Source: Hydrangea macrophylla (taxonomy: Eukaryota; Streptophyta; Magnoliopsida; Cornales; Hydrangeaceae). From it: a stretch of 64,000 bases of DNA. Shown here piece by piece: positions 32,769 through 41,535 of the stretch (within the stretch, counting starts at the first letter, position 1; the number at the start of each line of letters is the position of its first letter). The notes beneath the pieces were generated by a model. That model was not told the DNA's origin. It did no database searches and saw nothing but the letters and a program-made list of their open reading frames with translations. The translations under genes and the position numbers were made by a program. The stretch is from positions 11,399,218 through 11,463,217 of the forward strand of contig CM066982.1 in NCBI GenBank assembly GCA_033977485.1. The letters are read 5' to 3'.

Positions 32769-33424
32769 CTGTTGATTATTATTGATCAGGTGGGTCCAAA
32801 ACCCGCCATTGTTTCTTTGCCCCCAGCAGCGCGAACTAGAGGTGGTGTACGGTCGAACTGGGTTTCAACACGGCCTCCTGTCTGGACAAAGCTCGGCGTC
32901 GCCGATCCACTAGGATCGGTGACCATCACGCCACTAGCCGTTTCGTTATGTGATTCGGGCTTCTTGCCCGAGATGTTACCCTCCCTTAGGTTTGGACAGA
33001 CATAGAGTGGGTCTTTTGGTTTGTCGGACTCAAGTGGCGTGCCAGAGCCCGATCCCGAGCCTGAGGCTGATCCCGAGGCCTTTCGGTTGTTATTGGCCTC
33101 AAGAATAGCGCAAAGCTATCGTAACTGAGCAGCCAGGGCGTCCAGCTTCACGTGGGTAACCCTAGTCTCCATGACCAAATCAGACTGTTCCCGGCGTATA
33201 TCGGCAGTTTGCCTGACCACATTGTTGAGGTCTGCCATTGACCCTATCAAGGTATTATAGTCCTGCCTCAAGGGATCAACGGTGGCTCTCATGGTTTCCG
33301 AGATTGCTTCGATAGTAACGCCACCATCGTCCGGAGAATGACCAGTGCTTTCCTCCATAGATGGATCAATGGCAGACTCGTCTTGGCCGTTTTTGCCCGT
33401 CTGCTTATCCCTCTTTGGCGGCAT
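32769..33424 (-). pseudogene. Tat Gag N-terminus, broken by a stop and a frameshift
   Basis: ATG at 33424 opens 102 codons (MPPKRDKQTGKNGQ...) with a predicted helical, coiled-coil-like segment (TMRATVDPLRQDYNTLIGSM..RREQSDLV), ending at TAG 33116-33118. The same frame then continues, including a GS repeat (SGSASGSGSGSG), until a C-run at 32820-32824 (five C on the plus strand). There one missing base shifts the frame away from the main gag ORF. A partial internal duplication (NN-GFW...NNNQQ) exists: the second copy at 32652-32657 retains six C. The ATG is only about 13 bp from the PBS candidate, an unusually short leader. Confidence 0.75.
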
Positions 33425-33437
33425 GACTTGACACTAT

Positions 33438-33457
33438 GGGTCCCACTGGGCGTGCCA
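33438..33457 (-). promoter_or_regulatory. Candidate primer binding site of the Tat element
   Basis: The minus strand reads TGGCACGCCCAGTGGGACCC, three bases from the 5' LTR edge, beginning with TGG as required for pairing with a tRNA CCA end. I could not match it confidently to a particular tRNA. Confidence 0.7.
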
Positions 33458-33925
33458 AAATGTTTGCTAGTAGTTATGCGCGGGCGTGCCAGAACCAAAA
33501 GTGGTTTGGTGTGTGCAAACTAATTTCCCATATGCTTGAGTCAGTGATACTCAAGGCTTTCAGATCTGACTTCTAAACTAAACGATTGTGTACGGCGAGT
33601 AGGAAAGTACCCTCACCAGAAATCCCTTGGCAGTACTGAAGCGCACAAGCCAAATAGTGTATGAGTTTACCAAGTAACCAATCACAAACGATTAATAAAA
33701 TACAGATTTTATTAAATGTTTGGAAACTATAACCAAAGAACAGATTCAGAACAGGCTCTGATCGTTCGTGAGAATGAAAACAGTAAAAGAAAAATAACAA
33801 AAAGAGGGTAGACCTATTTGTTATGAATGCAGAAAGAACATAAAAGTTTGAATGCTTTTGAATGCTTTGTTGAATGCTGTTTTCGAGAGTGACGCGGAGT
33901 GCCCTTGCAGCTTGGCCTGCCTCCA

Positions 33926-33933
33926 TATTTATA
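33926..33933 (-). promoter_or_regulatory. TATA box of the Tat 5' LTR
   Basis: TATAAATA on the minus strand, also present in the 3' LTR at 23910-23917. Good match, correct orientation. Confidence 0.75.
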
Positions 33934-34154
33934 GCGGCCATGATTGAATTCTGATTAGGAAAGGACTCCTTAGCTTGCGCCTTAAGCTATGTAATTGATT
34001 GGTTAGTTAGCAGAAACCTTCCTTATCTCCCACCCTTGCCTTATCATTATCTTGATTGAAACAATCCCACCATCTCAGGGATCATCTCGTCTAAATCCAG
34101 CTGTTAGTGATAAGATTCTTTCCCAAACGGACTCGGATTTCCCCAAATCTGGGG

Positions 34155-34162
34155 TGACGTCA
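34155..34162. promoter_or_regulatory. TGACGTCA bZIP-type palindrome in the Tat U3
   Basis: A perfect 8-bp palindrome about 220 bp upstream of the TATA box, conserved in the 3' LTR (24139-24146). TGACG sites bind TGA-class bZIP factors in plants and are common in stress-responsive retrotransposon LTRs. Function here is inferred. Confidence 0.45.
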
Positions 34163-34708
34163 CAAATGGCAGCTGTCACCAGAACCGCCTTACCTCCACT
34201 CCCATCGGCCTCATGACTGTGACTGAAGACTCATCGGACTCATGTAACGTCTTGTCATGTCTTTATGCCCGATAACATCTTTCCAGGTGCTCACTTCCGA
34301 TCGGGCTCATCCCACCCACCTTTATCACTTTCCGTAGGTATGGTGCCCGGTCGTTGGTACATTCATGTTCCCTAACTCCCCATCGGGCTCCCGTTCTGAC
34401 AAATGCCCGATGAAGTCCTCCATTCCCGGCGTCCCAATCGGTCTCCAACGTGTGTCATTGCTCCATTACTTACACCATTGATGCCCGATAGACCAATGCG
34501 GGTCTGATGCTGCCTATCGGGCTCCATCCCATGGAACATCCGGGTTGCCTTCTCTAAACTTCTAGTGACGCTTCCCCTAAGCCCGATGTGATCACCTACT
34601 CCGGACCAACCGGCCTCTGATATGCCCATGCCCGACTATCTCTAGGCCCATATCCTCATATCAATCGGGCTGGAAAACCTTCGGCGGTTTTTAGGTGCAA
34701 ACAGTGAG

Positions 34709-35375
34709 CATATTGGCACCTGTACGTGCATATTAATTGTTAACATCAATAATTTTTAACACCATTAACCTATATAATTCTATCTTTGGCAAAACAAATC
34801 AATTTCACTTCTTTAAATGAGAGGGATTTCTCTTTAGCTAACAGTAATCTTACTCTTTGTTGGGTGATGCAAAGGACGTGCATGGTACTCGATCTATTTG
34901 GCAAAATTAGTTAGGCGTGGAGGGGGGAATTTTAAAAATCCTTAGGACTCATTTAAATTAAATGGCAGTGATCAAGGACACTATGCATCCTATTGTATAG
35001 AGTAGTATCTACAACAGGATAGTCAAATTTGTAAACAAATTAAACCCAATTACTACCAAACTTGATGATTAGGCTCTTAAATTGACACCCCGTCACGGGC
35101 ATTAAATTAAAGAGTATGCAAAATGGCTTTTGGTGAAGAGAGTTAAGCATTTTGCATACTACGTGAGGAGGGGGGAGATAGGTAACCAAATTTTGGAGGA
35201 AAGATTATAGTCATTGGATTATCATACCAAAAAAAAAAAAAACATTTGTTGTTGTAGTTTTATGAAAATATCTGGAAACATTTGTTATATATGGAAACCA
35301 ATATTTTCACGTTATATACACACAATTAGTCACATTTGACCAGGTCATCAAACCCAAATTTCTAATCCTCTAGTC
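34709..35375. other. Host DNA upstream of the PMEI gene
   Basis: About 670 bp of AT-rich sequence between the Tat TSD and the PMEI promoter. Apart from the inverted repeat at 35113-35160 and a poly-A run near 35229, I see nothing distinctive and no ORF. Confidence 0.6.
35113..35160. repeat. 13-bp inverted repeat upstream of the PMEI gene
   Basis: AGTATGCAAAATG (35113-35125) and its exact complement (35148-35160) are separated by 22 bp. About 215 bp upstream of the PMEI TATA box. Could be a MITE remnant or a chance hairpin. Confidence 0.7.
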
Positions 35376-35384
35376 TATAAAAAG
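35376..35384 (+). promoter_or_regulatory. TATA box of the PMEI gene
   Basis: TATAAAAAG on the plus strand, 190 bp before the ATG. Transcription would start near 35410, leaving a leader of about 155 bp that ends in a GA-rich run (35524-35564). Confidence 0.65.
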
Positions 35385-35566
35385 AATGTGAGGTTTCACA
35401 ATTCCTATTCTCATGCATAGCCAGACATACATGTTTTCTAGCTAAAAACAGCACCACTGTCCCATTCCCATCTCTTCATTTCTCTCCCCGACTTAAATTC
35501 TCTCCATATGATCCCTCTCCTCCAAAGAAGAAGAGAAAGGAAGAGAAAGAGAAAGAGAAAGAGAAA

Positions 35567-36202
35567 ATGAAGATCAACAATCCCCACCTAATATTAGTCA
35601 TTTTCTTCATCTCTTCTCTCCTCCTCTTGTCATCATTCTCCACACAAGCAATCAAAAACATTCCTCCTCGTCGTCGTGGCGTTCCACGTCACCACCACCA
35701 TCGTCGTCCATTGGGACGTCCTTACGTTGATCCAAACATCAAGAAAATATGCGACAAAACTCAGAATCCCGGTGTCTGTGTCTCTTCCATCACTCCGTTT
35801 GCGATTAAAGGAGGCAAAAATGACCCGTCTTCAGTCCTTGTAATGAACATAAATGCAGCCGATCGGTCACTTCGGGCCGCCATTAGAAAAGCTGTGGGAA
35901 TTCTTAAAGATCCGTCCATAAAAGAATTAGAAGTCCGATGTCTCAATGACTGTCTCGAGTTATATCGATCGGCCAGGTACGATTTGAAGACATCTCTAGA
36001 TGCCCTATCAGCTCGAGACTACGGAACAATAAGTACCATGCTGACTGGTCTGTACACGATGACTTCAAGTTGCGGTGATGGGTTTGATCAAGTGCTCGGT
36101 GGTAACTCTCCCATGGCCAAAACGGACTATGTAATCAAACAGATAGCTGTGAATTGTGCTGAGATTTCTTATCTTGTTTTCAATATCAAGCATGTAACTT
36201 AA
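35567..36202 (+). CDS. Pectin methylesterase / invertase inhibitor (PMEI) family protein
   Basis: 211 codons, single exon, the only ordinary host gene I recognise. Residues 1-28 form a hydrophobic signal peptide (LVIFFISSLLLLSSFSTQA), so the product is secreted to the cell wall. Residues about 33-52 are an unusual basic, His/Arg/Pro-rich linker with four consecutive His. The PMEI/invertase-inhibitor helical bundle spans about 56-205. It shows the two expected disulfide pairs: Cys62-Cys71 (ICDKTQNPGVC, eight residues between) and Cys129-Cys169 (LNDCLELY, TSSCGDGFD). Extra cysteines are at 125 and 197. Members bind and inhibit pectin methylesterase or invertase; sequence alone does not say which. 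Length is normal for the family. It has a TATA box at 35376 and sits between a Tat element (864 bp upstream) and a solo LTR (414 bp downstream). Confidence 0.9.
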   Translation: MKINNPHLILVIFFISSLLLLSSFSTQAIKNIPPRRRGVPRHHHHRRPLGRPYVDPNIKKICDKTQNPGVCVSSITPFAIKGGKNDPSSVLVMNINAADRSLRAAIRKAVGILKDPSIKELEVRCLNDCLELYRSARYDLKTSLDALSARDYGTISTMLTGLYTMTSSCGDGFDQVLGGNSPMAKTDYVIKQIAVNCAEISYLVFNIKHVT

Positions 36203-36616
36203 TTTTGGTTGCTCTTCTATGTATGTGGCAGAATTTTGCTCCAAAACATTCTATTCAAATATTTACGTAAGTGATGGCGATGGTTGGCCCCCTAGCTCCA
36301 ACGTCATTTCTTTTCTCTATCTATCTATTCCTTTTGTGTAGCTTAATTCCATCATATACTATTTTTCATATACTCGTAATAATCCATCCCCAAGGCACGG
36401 ATCCAAAATATATATATATATATATTATTACGTACAACTTAGTTCCAACAATCTTTCTAACCAAAAAAAAAAAAAGTTCAACAGTCAAAATCACCATCTA
36501 TTATCAATCTATCTCAATTATTATTGTTGCCATTTACAAATAAAAATTACTACTAACATGTATAGTAAACAATATAATCATAACTGTGATAGCTCTATTC
36601 TTGCTCCACATTAATT
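36203..36616. other. 3' flank of the PMEI gene
   Basis: AT-rich, with a TA microsatellite (36411-36424), a poly-A run (36462-36474) and an AATAAA at 36539-36544 that could be a distal polyadenylation signal. No further gene. Confidence 0.55.
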
Positions 36617-36886
36617 TTGCCTGTATTGACCCATAATATTTTTTTTTTCATTTATTTATATTTTATTTGCAACACTAGTGGGTTCATGTGTAACTTTAAA
36701 TTGGTACCTTTTGGTAAGGTAAAATATTATTTGGCATATTGAGTTAATAATCTTAAGTGATTTGGACATTAGGTTAAGTTGGACATATGCGGTTAGTATA
36801 GTGAACCAATTGGATATGATTGTAAGTTACTACCCCCTCCCCTCATTTTTACGGGTGCTTACACTCTCTTTTTCTTTTATTTTATT

Positions 36887-36888
<2 letters not shown>

Positions 36889-36942
<54 letters not shown>
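36889..36942. repeat. (CT)n microsatellite in the solo gypsy LTR
   Basis: About 27 uninterrupted CT units, followed by a C-rich stretch to 36961. A shorter CT run occupies a comparable region of the related LTR at 19876-19898. Confidence 0.95.
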
Positions 36943-36943
<1 letters not shown>

Positions 36944-38145
36944 CCTCTCCCCTCCCCCCCCGGTCCATGGTGGTTTTTTTCTTATTTTTTTTTCTTCTTT
37001 ATTTTGGAGACCTTAGGGTCAAAATTTCTCAAAGTGTCCAACATAAAGGTTGTAGAGCACAACGAGATCTACGCGTGGGTATCCTCGAATCGTCGAGGGG
37101 ATGCTGTTGACTTTTTCGTAGTGGTTGTCCAAACCCACTTGGGATAGATTGTAGAGCTCGGTAAGGGCTTCCTAGTGATGTTCTTGAAGTTCTATTTAGA
37201 GCTATTTTTTGTAGTGTAATTTCGTCAAATCCAGTAAGGTGGGGTTTACTTCCTTTCTAGTATCTTTTCTTGGATTATTGTCTAAATTTAGGACTTATAG
37301 AAATACTATAAGGATCAAGAAAGTGATGATATACGTGTTATAAGTGATTAATTCGTTTGTGGTTATCTAGATGAAAAATATGTATATTTGTGCTTATGAA
37401 GCTAGTTATGTCATACCATGAGTGATGATTTTGTGATATTTTAAGTGTAATTTTTTGGAGAATTAGACAATTTAAGGTCATTTGGATCTTAAAACTACTT
37501 AGTTTGTGATTAGAAATTTTTATGTCGTCATAGGAATGTTTGGTAGTGCAATTGGATAGTAGATTTGATTATCTAGTAGTTTAGTATCTTCACTTTGTTG
37601 GGTGCTTAGATGATATATGTTACTTGAGTATATTTGTGGTACTCATCTAGGTTCTTGTGTGTGTGTGTGTATGTGTGTGTTTATATATGTATATATAGTG
37701 TTGTATAGCCTTAGAGCTATGGATTTAGGTTAAGAATTTAAGTTGGGCAAAGGCCGTATTTGAAATTAAAAAGATTAGTTTTAATTTAGTGGTGTAATCT
37801 TTGGAATGAGTTTATAGAATTGGAAAAGAGATAAAGGGTTTAGGTGACCCAAGATTGATTTAATAAAGAAATATTGATTAAGCGTTCTATTAATGGTTAA
37901 ATTATGCGTTGTTATCGGCTTTGGCCCGGTTATTGGGTTTGTATTTATATTTGCATTTTCTTGTTTAATGTGAATACTAAGTGATTTATTACGGTTTGTG
38001 ATGCTACACTTTGGTAATAGCTATAAATTATATGGTGCTGTTAAAGGTGTAGTGACAGGTCTTTGAGCGGGATCATAGATTGGCAGTAGTGGACACTTGT
38101 AGAGTACATGTATATAGAGATCTATACATATATATATGTGTTAAC

Positions 38146-39466
38146 TGTTAGGAAACTGTGTTCCCAGAATCCGCTGACAGCGCGTATAAGTTGGTACTGC
38201 AAAAAATTACGTGAAAACTACAATAACCCTACAAGGGCGGAACTATGGTTACCTTAAACTGCTAAAACGGATTGCTGTAGTACACGAATCGAGAACACGG
38301 GTTCGATAACAGCTCACGATCTTCTACCGTATTCCTTTGCTGCCAGAATATCGAACTGAGTGTGGGCTCCTTCGAAATTCCTTATGTTTCTGCTCTCTCT
38401 TTTTACGCTCTCTTTTCTATACCGAGTTATATTACTTTTGATGGAAAAACGCAAACTGAGAAGAGAGCCAAAGCAGCATATATATAGGCTACGATAGGGA
38501 CCATAAGAAGTCAATAAGGAATATGCTTCCTTATGGAATTAGGAAATCCTAATTCGAACTGAATTTGATTCCTATTTCCATAAATTATAATTCATACCAC
38601 TAAAGAATTATAATTGCACTCCTACCCTTATCTCAAAATTGTATTTCGAGCTCCATGTTATTAAATGCTTATAATCCCCCCATGTTAAGATTACAAATAT
38701 CCATTAATTAATTATAATTACTGACAATCATATTTTATTAATCTCTTAAAATTCCTTGAGATCCTCTGCTTAACTTATCTGATATGTCGGATACAAAATC
38801 CACCTGCAGGGTTTGACATAATCAGAACTTATAAGATTTCTCAAGGGGATATCATCAATCCCAAAATTGAGACATGGATTCCGATCCATCATTAATTAAT
38901 ATCCACCACACAATTCATATGTCACCCAATCCAATGAGATATTGACCCATTTAAGGATCTCACCCTTTTAGGGATCAAAGTGTAAATATCAAATGTACGT
39001 GTCTATAAATTAACTTAGGATTTAGAGCATAAGCACTCATAATAGTCATGAGGTATTAATTGTCTTATAAGTCAGTATAAAGATAATTACCCCAAGTCGG
39101 TCCCGTTTAATACACAAAGTGTACCAGCATGGTGAGTTGAAACTATACCGTTTCCCGTAGTCAAGACAAACTTACTACAACACCATGCTGCAGTCCTACC
39201 GATGGTGTGTCCGATCCCATCTAAGACTACAAACCAAAATCTTACATTCTACAAGATCCGATGGTATGATCTTCCGTGTGTAAGCCGAACTCTACACACC
39301 AAACCACCTACTATGTAGAATGAAAGACACACATGCATAATATTAAATAAACAATACAATACAAATATTGTCCACATAGATTCTCATAAAAATGGATTAA
39401 CAGATTTTGTTAAATGAATAATAAATCAACTACATAAAGCATGACTTTTAGTATATATCCCTAACA
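38146..39466 (-). mobile_element. Solo LTR, copia-like
   Basis: 1321 bp beginning TGTTAGGAAACTG and ending ATATCCCTAACA, with 7-bp terminal inverted repeats TGTTAGG/CCTAACA and a perfect TSD TTAAC (38141-38145, 39467-39471). A TATATATA box on the minus strand near 38481 and overall resemblance in layout to the copia LTR at 9332-10827 suggest a minus-strand copia origin. The lineage is not proved because no internal sequence remains. Confidence 0.85.
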
Positions 39467-40056
39467 TTAACTCACCCCCACACAGTCTTTGCAGGTTCCG
39501 TTACCAGACTTTGGAGCTTAAAGAAGTTGATGATGAGGTTGTCTACTTTAAAAGCTAACAATTTTGTATTTATTGTTTCTTTTAGTCGATTGTAATTATT
39601 CACATTTCTTTCTTTTTGTAGATTTAAATGATAAAATGTTTTAAATGATTTATTAGCTATTCGGGCATTTGTTTAGCCCATTTGCAACGTACATGTAACG
39701 GACTTGGGGTTCTTTTTGAAAAATTACTACATTAAGGGCTCAAGGAGCTATTTTTGTAAAGGGGCATTTTTAATGATAATGGTCATATATTGGTTTTAAT
39801 TTGAAAACATTGACAACCATCATTGTTTATTTTTAAAACTCTTTGAAATGATGCTCAAGTAGGTACTGTACATTGTGGCAGCTTGGTTTTATTCCTTGAC
39901 CTCTTTAGTCCGTTGACCACTTTTGTCTTAGTCGGAATCCACGTAGGATTCTGAGTTACTTCCGCTTCGTTTGATTGGTCCATGTGAGACTTTTACTCTG
40001 CATTTAACTCTTTAACTCTGCCCTCGTGTCTTTAGTTTTTGGGGCGTGACATTGCC

Positions 40057-41530
40057 ATTCACATTCAGCTTTCTACTGGAAATGGACAATTGACAAATTT
40101 GATATGCAGAAAGTGCAAGTATAATAATAATCAATAAAAAAAAGAAGCACAAGTGCTCTATTCTTACTCTATTCCTACTCTCCATTTGCTTACCCAAAGG
40201 TGGTACGTAGTTTGTATCCCACTTTCCACCCTTCCATATATCAAAAAATATATCAAATGCTCAAAAATTTTATCAAGCAGCTTCACAATATTAAGATCCA
40301 ACTTGAAATGAGCGAATAGCTAGTAAGAAAAAAAGAGAGATGCCTATGTAATGATCATACAGATCTTTTATAGTTTCTCACACTTTCTCATCAACCAAAC
40401 AGAGAATATAAAGAAAAACGAGATGGAGTTTTGAGAAACTATATCACTTAACATCTTTGAAGCCCTTGATGATGAAGAAATCGAGCATCAACATGGCCAA
40501 ATCTATCCAAAAAAGCTCAGCTCATTATCCCTAGTCATTGTAACAACAATTTAAAAAGAAGTCACAAATAAATAAACAATCAATAAACTTGTTCAAGGAA
40601 GGGAATTATTTGTAACAATATCTCTTGTTGAACACAACATTTAAAATTGGTCTAATTGTCTAAGAAAAGCACAATTTACTGCATGTTAAAATTGAATGAG
40701 CAAAGCGTCCGGCAGAAATAAAGAGCAAATTCAACATGAAACAAAATGCCTAATCACCCAAAAACATAACTGTTAAAATCATATCAAGTGTGTTACCAAT
40801 AATAGACTATCAAATGCCCCAAAATCTATTTTAAAATGGGCCAAATAATGCATACCAACAACTAATAATCTAGAATAAATTACAATAAAGTTAAACTAAA
40901 GAGATAATGAAGACTGAAAGGACCTCCAATGGACTCCATACAAACATTGCAATTAGAATTCACCATGCTTAATGGAGCTATATACTTTCCAAAAATAAAA
41001 TGGTATCCCCAAATTTGCTTCTCAATGAAAATCAAGTTGTACCACAGACAACTTGACTACTTTAGATGCTACAACCACCAAAGCATTTGGGAACCAAATT
41101 TGGGATGAATAAGTAGTATAGTTATACAACATTATTGATCAAAATTTGTGGTGTACATCAAGTACTACCATTTTATTCCAATTGCAAAGAAGGAACTGGG
41201 CCAAAGTAACTGAGCCCTCTTCATTCCAACTTCAAATAAGGAAATCAGAGTCATTAATTACGTCAAAACTTTTAAGCCACTAAACAATCTTCACAAAATT
41301 TTGGGGCAAAAAAGTAGCTAGACATATTATAATTGCAATAAAAAATGGAAAGAATACCTTTGTAAAGACAACATTGATAGCTCTTTGTAGCTGCAAATGT
41401 CCAAAATAATGGATGGATTTAATTCACAAATTTCACAATCCCTTACCCAGTTCAAATTCCAACATACAAAACTAGTGGTAAAAAAAAGGATAAAGATTCT
41501 GCATATTTTATAAACTGACACATACAATGC
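40057..41530. other. Intergenic DNA, no gene recognised
   Basis: 1.47 kb, AT-rich, only short ORFs below 80 codons with no recognisable motif. May be host spacer. Confidence 0.55.
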
Positions 41531-41535
41531 TATAG

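Larger units (their letters stand above)
23446..34703 (-). mobile_element. Tat-type Ty3/gypsy retrotransposon with antisense PMD gene
   Basis: An 11.26-kb element bounded by LTRs of 1242 and 1243 bp and a perfect 5-bp TSD GTGAG (23441-23445, 34704-34708). Minus strand: 5' LTR 33461-34703, gag, protease, RT, RNase H, a second archaeal-type RNase H, integrase. Between integrase and 3' LTR an uninterrupted 503-codon gene runs on the plus strand. The two RNase H domains and the gag type mark the Tat lineage. Gag-pol carries two stops in gag, a stop in pol, at least one frameshift in gag and one at the protease/RT junction, plus a lost protease Asp. By eye the LTRs differ by about 13 substitutions and one indel (about 1%). 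Confidence 0.95.
33461..34703 (-). mobile_element. 5' LTR of the Tat element
   Basis: TGTTTGCTAG...GTGCAAACA. The TATA box TATAAATA lies on the minus strand at 33926-33933. The palindrome TGACGTCA (34155-34162), an as-1/CRE-type bZIP site, and the CCCGAT/ATCGGG cluster (34266-34672) lie upstream in U3. This LTR would drive gag-pol leftward. The poly-T/A and GTTTGGAAAC stretches near 33715 are shared with the other LTR. Confidence 0.95.
36622..40051 (+). mobile_element. Solo LTR of a Tekay-like gypsy element, interrupted by another solo LTR
   Basis: Starts TGTATTGACCCATAATATT and ends TTGGGGCGTGACA, edges typical of the same lineage as the elements at 19730 and 53956. It is flanked by a perfect TSD TTGCC (36617-36621 and 40052-40056). 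Subtracting the inner insertion (1321 bp plus one TSD) leaves about 2104 bp. It contains a long CT microsatellite and a TCTTTGCAG/GTT sequence (39487-39495) resembling a 3' splice site. No internal coding region remains, so unequal recombination between LTRs is the likely origin. Confidence 0.9.

Noticed and set aside
36762..37016. ORF with a Leu/Ser repeat
   Set aside because: It is the translation of the CT microsatellite.
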